From Cyanophora paradoxa (Eukaryota; Glaucocystophyceae; Cyanophorales; Cyanophoraceae), in NCBI GenBank assembly GCA_004431415.1, contig QPMI01000483.1, positions 248,001 to 312,000 on the forward strand: a stretch of DNA of 64,000 bases, written 5' to 3'. Shown here in pieces: positions 38,301 to 48,072 of the stretch (position 1 is the stretch's first letter; each line of letters starts with the position of its first letter). Both the position numbers and the translations under genes were made by a program. A model generated the notes under the pieces. That model ran no database searches. It worked only from the letters and a program-made list of their open reading frames with translations, and was not told where the DNA came from.

Positions 38301-41300
38301 ACATGCAGATGGCCAAGGCCATGGCGGACATCGGCCGCAAGGAGAACGCGGAGCTCTCGGACCTGAAGAAGCGCCGCGACGCCGACCTCGCCAACGCGCA
38401 CACGGACGACGAGCGCAAGCGGATCATGGAGGCCTTCGAGCGGGACGCGGCCGGCCTGCGCACGGCGATGAGCATGGAGAAGGCGCGCCAGGAGGCCGAC
38501 CTCCAGCGGCGCCTCGCCGCCCGCCGCGGGCACCTCCACGAGGAGCTCGAGGCGAAGCACAACGCGGAGACGACCGCCAAGGAGGCGGACGCGGCGATCA
38601 AGGCGCAGGATGTCGCCGCGCGCGGCGCCCTCGAGGAGGCCAAGCTGCAGGCCGAGATCCAGCAGAAGGAGGCGCTCATGGCGCTCGAGCAGCAGCTCGA
38701 GCAGGAGCGCGCCGAGCGGGCGGCGGCGATCGAGCGGGCGGTGGCGGAGCAGCTGGCGGAGGAGAAGAAGCTGCTCGCGGCGATGATGGCGAAGGAGCTC
38801 TCGGCGAACCAGAACATGACGGAGGGCGAGCGGCAGAAGATCATGGCCCGCTACGAGGAGGAGGCCAAGAAGATGGAGGCGGCGCTCGGCTCCGAGAAGC
38901 AGCGGCAGGAGAGCGCCCTCCAGGCGCGCCTCGCCATGCGCAAGAAGAAGAAGGAGGAGCAGCTCAAGGCGGAGAAGGAGGCCGAGCTGAAGCGCAAGGC
39001 CGTCGAGGAGCAGCTCCGCCTGGAGGAGGCCCGCGCGGCCGCCGAGGCGGAGCGCGCGGCGGCGCAGATCAAGGTGCAGGAGGCGGCGGCGGTGGCGGCG
39101 ATCGAGCGCGAGGCCGAGGCGGCCGAGGCGGCGGAGATGGCCTCCATCGAGAGCGCGTTCGCGGCGAAGGAGCGGCAGGCGGAGGAGGACCTCGCCGTGC
39201 GCCGCGAGATGGAGCTCCGCGCCGCCAAGACGGACGAGGAGCGCGAGCGCATCCTCTCCCAGTACGAGACCGACCGCTCCGCGGCCCAGAAGCAGCTCGC
39301 CGTCGAGAAGCTCCGCCAGCAGCAGGAGCTGCAGGCCAAGCTCGCGGCGCGCACGGCGGCCCGCGAGAACGACGCCCGCCGCAAGCTCGAGGCGCAGCAG
39401 AAGGTCTCCGAGATCGATCGCAAGAAGAAGGAGGAGGAGGCGCGCATCCGGGCGCAGCACGAGCTGGAGCTGGCGGAGATGAAGCTCGAGCAGGAGCAGG
39501 AGAAGCGGGAGGCGGACGACGACCTCGAGAAGGAGGAGGAGCGGCGGCTCGCCGAGCTGGAGAAGCAGCGGCAGGCGGCGGCGGCGGAGAAGCGGCGGCA
39601 GATCCAGATGGAGGTCGAGCGCATGTCGAACCTCTCGGACGCGGAGCGGGCCAAGATCCTCGCCTCGTACGAGCGCGACCTGGCGGGCCTGCAGAGCTCG
39701 ATGCAGGCGGAGCAGCTGCGGCAGCAGGACGCCCTCCAGCGCCGCCTCGCGGAGCGCAAGACGAAGAAGGCGGCGGAGATGGCGCGCAAGCAGGCGGAGG
39801 AGATGGAGGCGAAGCGGGCCTCGCAGGCGGCCGAGGAGGAGGCGGCCCGCAAGAAGCTCGCCATCGAGCGCGAGGCGGCGCTCCTGGCGCTCCAGCACGA
39901 GCAGGAGCGGGCGCAGCTCAACGAGTCCATCGACAAGCAGAAGGACAGCGCCATCCAGCTCCTCGAGGAGCAGAAGAAGAAGATGATGACCGAGAAGCGC
40001 GAGGAGATGAAGCGGCAGCTCGCCTCGATGGGCACCATCACGCCGGAGCAGGCGGCGCAGATCATGCGCATGCACGAGGACGCGCTGACGGGCCTGGAGC
40101 GGACGCTGGAGCTGGAGAAGTCGAAGCAGGTTCAGAGCCTGAGCGACACGCTGGCGACGGAGAAGGCGCGCCTCGAGCAGGAGTTCGTCCGCAAGCAGGA
40201 GGCGGAGCTTCGCCAGAAGCAGCTCGAGCTCGAGAAGGCCGAGGCCGAGGAGCGCGCCCGCCTCGAGAGCGAGCGCATCAAGGCCGAGATGCTGCGCCAG
40301 CAGGAGGAGGAGCGGCAGGCCCTCGCCGCCGCCCTCGAGCGCGAGGCCGAGGCCAAGCTCGCTGAGGCCAAGGCCAAGGCGGAGGAGGAGGCGCGCGCCA
40401 AGCTGGCGGAGCAGCAGGCGAAGCTGCAGGAGGAGCTGCAGCGGCAGGACCTGACCGCGGAGGAGAAGTCGCGCATCTTCCAGGCGCACGAGGAGGAGGT
40501 GCAGAAGATGGCGGCGGCCCTCGTCTCGGAGCAGCGCCGCCAGGAGGGCGACCTCCAGGCCAAGCTCGCCGCCCGCAAGGCCAAGCGCGAGGCCGAGCTC
40601 AAGCGCAAGCAGGAGGAGGAGGCCAAGCGCATCTCCCTCGAGCAGCAGGAGCGCGAGTCGCAGCTCAGGCTGCAGGCGGAGGCGGCGACGGAGAAGGCGC
40701 GGCTGGAGGTGCAGCAGCTGGCGGAGAAGGCGCGGATGGAGCGGGAGCTGGCGGAGGCGATGCTCAAGGAGCAGCAGGAGCTCGCCCGCAAGCAGGCGGA
40801 GGAGCTCGCCCGCAAGGTCGACGACGCCGAGCGCGCCCTCGCCACCGAGGCCCGCCCCGCCCCGCCCCGCCCCGCCCCGCGCGCCCTCGCTCCGCGGCCG
40901 CCGCTGATCGCCTCGCGCGCAGAAACTCAAGACGGCCCAGCGCGCCGTGGCGGAGAAGTTCCGGAACATGCGGCAGAAGCTGGCGACGGACCAGAAGGTG
41001 AAGCACGAGGCCGAGACCGCCATCCGCGAGGAGGAGAAGCGCCGCCTCGAGGAGGAGGTCCGCCCGCCTCCGCGCCCGGGCCGGGGCCCCCGCTCACGGC
41101 GCGTGCGGCGTAGATGCGTGCGGAGATCGAGCGGCAGAAGGCCGAGGTCGAGCTCCGCCTCAAGCACGAGCTCGAGCGCCAGCGCGTCGAGCAGGAGATG
41201 GAGCGCGAGCACGAGAAGAAGGTGCGAAGCGGCCCCCGCGGGGCGCCTCGGGCGGGGGCGCCCGCCGCTGACGCCCGGCGCCGCGCAGCTGATCGAGCTC

Positions 41301-44300
41301 GAGCGGGAGCGGGCGCGGAAGCTGGAGGAGGAGAAGATGAAGATGGAGCGGGAGCTGAAGCTGAAGACGACGGACGAGGAGAAGCAGAAGATCATCCGCG
41401 ACCACGACGAGGCCGTCGCGCGCCTCATGGAGGCCATGCAGGAGGACAAGAGCCGCCAGGAGGGCGACCTCAAGCGCAAGCTCGAGGAGCGCAAGAAGAA
41501 GCGCGCCGCCCTGCAGGCCATCAAGGCCGACGAGGAGCGCAAGAAGCTGCAGGCGGAGGAGGAGACGCGCCGCGAGAAGGAGCGCATCGTCGCCTCGCTG
41601 CCCGTCCCCGCCGCCGTCCCCATCATCTCCACCCAGCGCGAGTCGCTCGCGCGCAAGGACTCGGCCTCGTCGTTCCGGCAGGCGCCAGTGCCGGCGACGC
41701 CGATGCAGCAGCGCGAGGCGGCCGGCATGGTGCCGCACGCGGCGCCCATCCCGATGCACCCCGAGCTCAAGAAGCTGCTCGAGGGCCCCGAGCTGGCGCG
41801 CCTCATCGGCCAGCTGCTCGCCAACGCCGGCGTCCTGCTCCAGGGCGCCGGCGCCTCGCCCATGTCGCACCTCGCCCCCGTCGACCCGCTCGACCTCTCG
41901 GCCGTCGGCGCCGGCTTCCGCGCGCCGAGCGTGCTGCTGACGCCGGTGCGGCGGGCGAGCCAGCTCTTCTCGGAGGAGGGGATGCCGTCGGCGCGCCTCG
42001 GCATGCCGCGCGCCGAGCTGCAGGGCCTCCACCAGAAGGAGACCTCGGAGCTGCGCGACAAGATCGCCAAGGCCGAGCAGCGCACGCTCACCGAGCTCCG
42101 CGGCCGCCTGGAGACGCACAAGCGGCAGGTCCTCGACGAGGCGGCGCGCGAGCACCGCGCCGCCGCCGCCGCCGCCGCCCGCTCCGGCTCCAAGGACGAG
42201 CAGGCGCGGCTGGCCGCCAAGCAGGCCGCCGAGATGAAGAAGGTCCAGGCGCTGCTGCAGGAGCTGCAGGAGCGCGAGGAGCGGGCCGTCGGCGAGAAGC
42301 TCAAGCGGCGCGCGGAGGCCAAGGCCAAGGAGATGAAGCGGCGGCACGAGCTGGAGCTGGAGCAGAACGCCCTCCGGGAGGAGGCGCAGCGGCTCCAGAA
42401 GGCGACCTCGGAGCAGCTGGCGACGGCGCAGGACCCGGTGCAGCGCCGCCGCATCGAGGACGACGAGGAGAAGAAGGTCATGGCGCTGCGGCGCAAGGAG
42501 GAGGACCTCGCGCAGGCGCTGCTGACGGTGGCGGTGGAGGCGGCCCCCGTGGAGGAGATGCCGGTGGGCGAGGCGCGGGCGCCGACGGCGGAGGAGATGG
42601 CGCTGCGGGCGGAGATCGAGCGGCTGCGCGAGGAGCTGGCGCGCACGCGCGAGGCGAGCTTCGCCAAGGTCGAGGACGACGTGCGGCGCGAGGAGGCCGA
42701 CGAGTCGCGCCTCATCGACGAGGCCCAGAAGGCCAAGAAGAACGCCCGCGAGACCGAGATCAAGTCCCGCATGGAGAGCGACCTCCAGGTCCGCCCCCGC
42801 CCCCTCCTCCCGCGCCCCGCGCCCCGCGCTGACGCGTCCCCGCGCGCGGCAGGCGAACCGGAACGAGAAGGAGAAGCAGAAGATCATGGACATGTACAAG
42901 CAGGAGCTGGAGGCGTCGGCGCGCACGCAGGAGCTGGAGAAGGCGCGGCAGCTCGAGGCCCTGCACCAGAAGCTCGAGGCGAAGAAGATGCGGCGCGTCG
43001 CCGAGCAGCAGAAGTCCGAGTCGGAGCGCGTGCAGCGCGCGATCAGCGCCAAGGAGCGCGAGCGGGAGCAGCTCGAGGTGAAGCGCGCCAAGGAGGCCGA
43101 GGCGCGCGCCATCAACGAGACGATCGCGTCCGCCAAGGACGAGACGGCGGCGGCGGAGGCGGTCGAGGGCATCCTCTACCGGCGCCACCAGTCGGAGAGT
43201 CAGGAGATGGCGGCGCGGCACGTGGCGGAGGTGGCCCGCGGCCTGCGCGAGGCGCTGGCGGCGCTGGAGGCGCAGCACGCGGAGGAGGCGGCGGCGCTGG
43301 TGGCGCGCCACGCGGAGGAGGTCGGGCGCGCCGACCGCGAGTCGGTGGACGCGGTGGTCGCGCGGCAGCAGCGCGAGCTGGACGAGCTGCGGCGGCGCCA
43401 CGGGGACCAGCTGCGCGTCACCGAGGAGAAGGCGGTGGCGAGCCTGCAGGCCAAGCACTCGCAGGAGGCCCTCGTCCTGCAGGAGCGCCAGCTGCGCGAG
43501 ATCGCCGACGCGTGCTTCGACGCGACGGCGCGCTCGGCGACGCAGCACCAGGCCGTGCTCCTGCGCGAGCGCGGCCTGCGCGCCCAGGCCATGGCCCGCG
43601 AGCTCGAGGAGTTCCGCGTCCGCCTCGAGAGCCAGACCATCGAGACCCAGAACGCGCGCCCGCCCCCGCCCCGCCCCGCCCCGCCCCGCCCCGCGCTGAC
43701 GGCCCGCGCAGCGGCTCAACGCGGAGAAGGAGCGGCTGCAGGAGGAGTACAAGAAGCGGCAGAAGGAGATGGAGACGGAGCTCGAGCGGGAGCGGGAGCA
43801 GCTGGAGCGGGAGCTCGACGAGCAGCGCGCCAAGCGGGCGCCGGCGGCCGGTGCGGCGGCCGGCGAGTCGGGCGAGCCGCTGGACGAGGCGGCGATGAAG
43901 GAGCGCATCCTGGAGGAGGGCCGCCGCGAGCAGCAGATGCTCGCCCAGCAGAAGGAGAGCGAGAAGGAGCGCCAGGCCCGCAAGCTCCGCGAGAAGCTCG
44001 AGGCGAAGAAGCGGGAGCAGCTGAGCAACCTCGACAACGCGATGCGGCAGTCGATGCACCGCCTGGACGAGGTGGAGAAGGACAAGCTCAAGGAGGTGGC
44101 CGAGCAGGCCAAGGCTGACGACGAGGTCAAGGCCCGCGTCGACGAGTCGGGCAAGACCGACTCCGCCAAGCTCAAGCGCATCGCCTCGGCCGTCATGCTC
44201 AAGCGGCGCGCCTCGATGAGCAGTTCCACGCTCGGCCCGCTCGTCGACGAGGCGAACGCGTCGGGCGCCCCGCCGCCGGTCTCGGCGGCGCAGTTCGCGC

Positions 44301-45301
44301 AGATGCTGGAGGCGAGCCCGCTGTACGCCAAGCTGCGGAACATCGAGGAGCTGCTGAGCAAGACGGCCCAGTTCGCGGCGGCGAGCCAGTCGGGCGAGGT
44401 CTTCCAGGACCCCGAGGACGCCAAGGTCGGCGACTTCGGCCAGCTCCAGCCCGTGCGCCCCCGGCCCCGCCCCCCGCCCCCCGCCCCCGCCCCCCGCGCG
44501 CGGCTGACCTCGCCCGCCTTTGCAGACGGACGTGAAGGAGCTGACGGCGAACGACGCGGCGTGCTACAACTTCGGCGCGTACGTCGCCGACGTGCTGGGC
44601 CGCAAGGAGGGCGCCCCCGCCGTCTCCCTCCTCCTCGCCAAGCGCCTCCCGACCAACAACTACCCGCGCAACGGTGCGCCGCGCCGCCTCCCCCCCGGCC
44701 CCACCCGGACCGCCGCTGACCCCTCGCCGGCGCAGCGTTCCGGAACAGCTTCTACTGGGACGAGCAGCAGCGGACGCTCTTCCTGCGGACGGACCGCCTG
44801 AAGAGCACGGGCGACTTCCTGCTGCTGCTGGTGCACACGATGGCGCACATCCGCACGGGCCAGATGGAGGACGACACGAACCCCGCCTTCCTCGCCGAGT
44901 TCTACTCCTCCCTCAAGAGTGCGTGCCCCGCCCCCGCGCGCCCCGCGGCGGCCCCCGCGGCCCCGCTGACGCCGGCGGCGCAGCGGTCTGCAACGAGCTG
45001 TACGTGGCGCACCAGGCGTCGCGGGGCGGGCGGCGGGGCGCGCCGTTCGCGTCGGGCTCGAAGCTGCTGTCGGACGCGGAGCGGGCGACGAAGGAGATCG
45101 TCGAGTCGCACCTCGCCGAGGGCGCCGCCCTCGAGTCCACCGTCCAGTCCGAGGTCCGCCCCCGCCCCGCCCGCCCCCCCAGAGGTCGGCCGCTCACCTC
45201 GGGCGCCGCAGGAGCTCCGCCAGAAGAAGGCGCTCGAGGCCCGCCTGCAGAGCCGCGCCGTCAAGCGCGGGCAGAGCCAGGCCGGCCCCGCGCCCCAGTA
45301 G
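5300..45301 (+). CDS. Giant single-pass membrane protein: Cys-rich repeat ectodomain, TM helix, coiled-coil cytoplasmic rod (about 12,000 aa)
   Basis: One gene appears to span 40 kb. The ATG at 5300 starts a signal peptide (MSRAAVLAVLLLIAVVGG). From about 5440 to 31420 the protein is a continuous string of 40-50 residue modules of the type CPAGTYCP...C..C, matching the GCC2/GCC3 (ephrin-receptor-like) cysteine-rich family and studded with N-X-S/T sequons. A small module (31560-32270), one transmembrane helix (32281-32353), a coiled coil (about 32850-44400) and a globular C-terminus (44525-45150) follow. I counted about 45 short introns, mostly GT...(C)TGAC...CAG, and the frame carries across each one I checked, so splitting into two genes is unlikely. 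One exon (31719-40849) is 9.1 kb. Removing introns leaves about 12,300 codons. A single missing C near 19725 breaks the frame. Expected location is the plasma or flagellar membrane; function is unknown. Confidence 0.8.
17149..20360 (+). repeat. 804-bp tandem repeat array 1 (four units, 268 aa each)
   Basis: Units begin at about 17149, 17953, 18757 and 19561, measured from the segment encoding SLASCKQCD. Each encodes 268 residues of cysteine-rich modules. The first two are diverged; the third and fourth are almost identical at the nucleotide level, synonymous sites included. The spacing of an internal marker falls from 804 to 803 bp in the last unit because one C is missing near 19725. An ancestral-looking single unit lies at 14580-15384. 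Confidence 0.9.
19725..19727 (+). other. Single-base deletion (frameshift) in the giant gene
   Basis: Here the sequence reads ACTGCCCGGCAAC, while every sister repeat reads ACTGCCCCGGCAAC. The lost C shifts the frame. The upstream frame runs into a stop at 19822-19824, and the proper frame resumes at once in the other phase and stays open for the remaining repeats. No intron can explain it. Sequencing or assembly error inside a near-identical repeat is the simplest reading; a real null allele is possible. Confidence 0.85.
22139..25370 (+). repeat. 804-bp tandem repeat array 2 (four near-identical units)
   Basis: Units begin at about 22139, 22943, 23747 and 24551, exactly 804 bp apart. They differ by only a few bases, for example CAG versus AAG in P(Q/K)GFYC and ACG versus GCG in the following TST(T/A)DC. 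The fourth unit turns into the unique superunit block at about 24970. Such identity points to very recent duplication or ongoing gene conversion. Confidence 0.92.
31431..31462 (+). repeat. C24-T8 homopolymer tract inside an intron
   Basis: An uninterrupted run of about 24 C followed by 8 T lies in the intron between GKGKL and ASTGVCECEN (about 31420-31503). It could act as an exaggerated polypyrimidine tract. Its exact length is likely unreliable and polymorphic. Confidence 0.8.
31560..32270 (+). other. Membrane-proximal extracellular module of the giant protein
   Basis: After the last cysteine-rich modules comes a cysteine-poor region of about 220 residues. It has a dibasic stretch (GKRRSLLQ), then LLEGDVLAFDVS, YPKYEKDNLL, FDFSLFRQLESAM and TFVFRFSNAGIYVFHDS ending in TMIVRVMG. 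The pattern of beta strands with a final G-x-Y-V-F strand resembles a cupredoxin-like or other beta-sandwich fold. I do not see a full set of copper ligands. The fold assignment is inference; the change in composition is direct. Confidence 0.45.
32281..32353 (+). other. Transmembrane helix of the giant protein
   Basis: The codons encode VIGGLLCACFLLVALLLGAI followed by YYF, a single hydrophobic span of about 23 residues. It is followed by a basic segment (GRKGWGHGAAAKPRYRR), as expected for the cytoplasmic side. The preceding NPTICLLEG-to-VFQPNWN region is extracellular. Confidence 0.93.
33340..41500 (+). repeat. About 19 degenerate 137-residue coiled-coil repeats in the giant protein
   Basis: A signature close to (T/S)DEERARIL-x2-Y-x6-L-x7-EK-x-RQ-x3-L-x3-LAARKAKK recurs about every 411 nt. 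Clear instances start near 35101, 35511, 35924, 36335, 36744, 37152, 37563, 37978 and 38393, with more diverged copies before and after. Between them lie Ala/Glu/Lys/Gln-rich helices. The region is predicted to be a long alpha-helical rod in the cytoplasm. At protein level the copies are far more diverged than the 804-bp ectodomain repeats. Confidence 0.8.
44525..45300 (+). other. Conserved-looking C-terminal globular domain with an HxxxH motif
   Basis: After the coiled coil, composition becomes mixed: VKELTANDAACYNFGAYVAD, LLLAKRLPTNNYPRN, FRNSFYWDEQQRTLFLR, then GDFLLLLVHTMAHIRTGQM and NPAFLAEFYSSLK. Four short introns (starting near 44455, 44673, 44919 and 45153) interrupt it. HTMAH has zincin-like His spacing but lacks the catalytic Glu of HExxH, so protease activity is not supported. 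The last residues are a short basic tail ending at the TAG at 45299-45301. I do not recognise the domain. Confidence 0.55.
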
Positions 45302-46185
45302 GAGCTGCGGCACCCAGGACTCTCCGAGTGATTTCTCGTGAAGGAGAACCAAACCAAGAACCGTAGATAGGAACAATACTTGCTCCCAAGATTTTTTCGG
45401 GGGCGACAATCAAACCAATCCTGACAGCCATTTGGCTCATCCTGCAGACGTTGTTATGTTCTTCGTAGTGTAGCAACTCTTGTCACACACCTGTATAGAC
45501 TCAATTTGAACCAGAGCATCATGTCTTTCCCGTCGGCCTGCGCACAGACACAACCGCGCCCGTGTGGCCGCACCTTTGAATAAATACGAGAACAGTGCTA
45601 GACTCGCGACCCACCCTCCCACATCTCTCCGAGCCTCATGATCAGGCCTAGGGCCTCCGCGGCGGCCTGCAGCTGGCCATGAGCTCGGAGCAGAAATAAA
45701 TTGTGGTGATCTGAATTGAATTTCGGATTTTCCGAGTTCGTATTGCCAGGCTAGATAGCTGTGAAGGTGGTGAATCAGGGGTACAGGTGGACTGAGCAGA
45801 CAGGGGTACAGGGCTACAGGGACTTTGTGAAATAAACTTGGATCGTTGTTTTCAGAAAACTGGCTGGTCCAAACCAAACCAGCTTCGGGATGTCGAAGCT
45901 GAAGGCATCAATGGAGCTCCTGGCAAGAGCTGAGGCGTACGCCAACTCTCGGTTCTCGGCTACGGCTCAGCAATTGGGAGTCCATGATCATGATCATGAG
46001 GCGCATGCGCAAAGGTCTGCAACATCATGATCAGTCTAGGGCTGGCTCATCATGGCATGATTATCATCATAGTACTAGCAGACCGCACCCGGCCCTGTGC
46101 AAGTGCAGCAAGTGCGGGCCGCGCGCGGAGGTGCAAGGGGGGGTACTTGTACACATTGCAGGGTACTTGGAAAGGGGGAGGGGTA

Positions 46186-46204
46186 GGGGGGGGGGGGGGG
46201 GGGG
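46186..46204 (+). repeat. G19 homopolymer tract
   Basis: A run of about 19 consecutive G sits within a G-rich plus strand (46130-46400) that could form G-quadruplex structures. The exact length is likely uncertain in the assembly. Confidence 0.8.
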
Positions 46205-46361
46205 CGAGTGGGGGCAGAGAAGCAAGGCTGGCGGCCGGGCCGGGCGGGACGGGCGTTGTGGCGAGGCTGGCGGGTGGGGTGGCGAGGCGGATGGGTGGGG
46301 TGGCGACGCAGGCGAAGGCCGGGCACCAGGCGGGCGGGCAGGGGAGGGCGGCGGCGGGCGG

Positions 46362-46980
46362 GAAAGCGGGCGGAGCGGCAGGTGGCGCCGGGCCCCGCGC
46401 ATAGCCTGCGCATGCGCAAGGAGCGAGGCGTCAGCTCGCCCCGGACAGCGGGCGTGCGGGGGCGGGGCCTGGCCGCCGGGCCCAGCGGGGGCGGGTCAGG
46501 TGCGCAGCAGCAGCAGCGGGGCGAACCTGGAGTCGACGAAGCTGAAGCAGCCGGCAGGGCGGCGGGCTAGGAAGCGGGCGGAGCGGCGGGTGGCGCCGGG
46601 CCCCGCGCATAGCTATAGCCTGCGCATGCGCAGAATTCGAACCGAGGCGTCAGCTCGCCCCGGACAGCGGGCGTGCGGGGGCGGGGCCTGGCCGCCGGGC
46701 CCAGCGGGGGCGGGTCAGGTGCGCAGCAGCAGCAGCGGGGCGAACCTGGAGTCGACGAAGCTGAAGCAGCCGGCAGGGCGGCGGGCTAGGAAGCGGGCGG
46801 AGCGGCGGGTGGCGCCGGGCCCCGCGCATAGCTATAGCCTGCGCATGCGCAGAATTCGAACCGAGGCGTCAGCTCGCCCCGGACAGAGGGCGTGCGGGGG
46901 CGGGGCCTGGCCGCCGGGCCCAGCGGGGGCGGGTCAGGTGCGCAGCAGCAGCGGCGGAGCGAACCTGGAGTCGACGACGG
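46362..46980 (+). repeat. GC-rich tandem repeat, about three copies of 209-219 bp
   Basis: Copies begin at 46362, 46571 and 46790 with GAAGCGGGCGGAGCGGC-like sequence. Each carries GGCGCCGGGCCCCGCGCATA, the palindrome TGCGCATGCGCA, GGGGCGGGGCCTGGCCGC and GCAGCAGCAG blocks. Copies 2 and 3 share a 10-bp insertion relative to copy 1 (CTATAG and AATTCG). Copy 3 is truncated near 46980. Confidence 0.9.
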
Positions 46981-48072
46981 CGCACGCCCGATAGCGCGCG
47001 AGCTCGCCTTCCGGATGGGATCTAGAAGATGCGCAAGACGAGTTGCTCAACGACATGGCAAGATCTGCACCCGAGCGGCCTTGTCAGAGCCGTCGGCGAG
47101 CTCGAGTGTGCATTCCCAGCTCGGGATTGCCGGGAGGCGCGCGAGCTCACCTAGGCCTTCCATCTGGCAAGAGTGTGGCATGTTTGAAGAGATCGCATTC
47201 GCGGAGCTCGGATCTGCAGCTGCGGACGGCGGGCGCGGGGCACTCGCGGGCGTCGCGGGCGCCTTCTTCCTGCACTCTCGCACTCTCGTCCGGATCCGGC
47301 CGAGTGCATTTGCCGCCCGGATGGCAGCTCTGTCGGCTAGCTTGCCGGCTTAAAGCACGGGTACTGCAACACGATATCGCCTCCATTCCCCCTGCTCGAG
47401 TCTCGATGCGCCTCCAACTCTCAGGAGCGGCGCCCGGTACAGCAGGTACTTGAGGCGGTCTAGCGCGCCGCACGCCGCTTCTTGAGCCCGGGCATGTATG
47501 ACAAAGTTTGTAGAGCGCATCGAGAGCAATCAGGAGCACGTGGTCCGGCGCATATAGCAATAGCAGGTGAGGCGCGACCTCGACATGTTTGCGCAGCCCC
47601 GCCTCTGCATTTTTTTCCGCCGCTCGCAGCGGCTACGATGCGATCACACCTATACGAGAGCGCATGCAAAGAATCGCATCTTACAAAAAATGTTAACACA
47701 GAAAGTACGCCGCACCAACTCACCAGGGGAGCAAGGGAGGGGGTACCCCCCCTTGCAATGATCAGCTGCGGAGGCTTCAGGATTTGAATTTGGCTTCAAG
47801 GCTAGCCAATCATTCATGATTGAATTGCAAGTCCAACGGTCGTCCTGATTCATGATCATGATCATGAGGCTCTGACTTTGTGAGACGTCGACTGAGACCC
47901 TGAAAAAAGAGCCACTGACTTGCCGCGCGCGTCAGTTGGGTCCGGGGAAGGGAATTTAATCATGTGAACGGGACTGTTGCACTGCAGTGGCTTGGCATTC
48001 ACAGCGCGCACAAGACTCGCACAAAATGGGCGGGGGGGCTGCAGTTTGGCAGCCCCGTGCGGGACTGCACTG

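Larger units (their letters stand above)
45302..48072. other. Intergenic region between convergent genes
   Basis: No gene is supported here. The stretch contains the 3' flank of the giant gene, a G19 run (46186-46204), a GC-rich tandem repeat (46362-46980) and two copies of CATGATCATGATCATGAGGC (near 45984 and 47851). Open frames inside it follow the repeats or GC skew and have no recognisable domains. Confidence 0.6.

Noticed and set aside
31637-42772. A 3,711-codon open frame on the minus strand, antisense to the coiled coil.
   Set aside because: It is a by-product of extreme GC3 and Glu/Lys/Ala codon use on the plus strand (few TTA, CTA or TCA triplets). Its translation is Leu/Arg/Ser low-complexity with no domain, while the plus frame encodes the coiled coil and joins across introns.
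46620-46880. GGTTCGAATTC on the minus strand, resembling a tRNA B box, in two minisatellite copies.
   Set aside because: No A box at the right distance and no acceptor-stem pairing; copy 1 lacks it. Not a tRNA or a clear tRNA-derived SINE.
45984-46994. A 336-codon open frame over the intergenic minisatellite.
   Set aside because: Its protein merely translates the GC-rich tandem repeat and G run, with no domain and no credible 5' or 3' signals.
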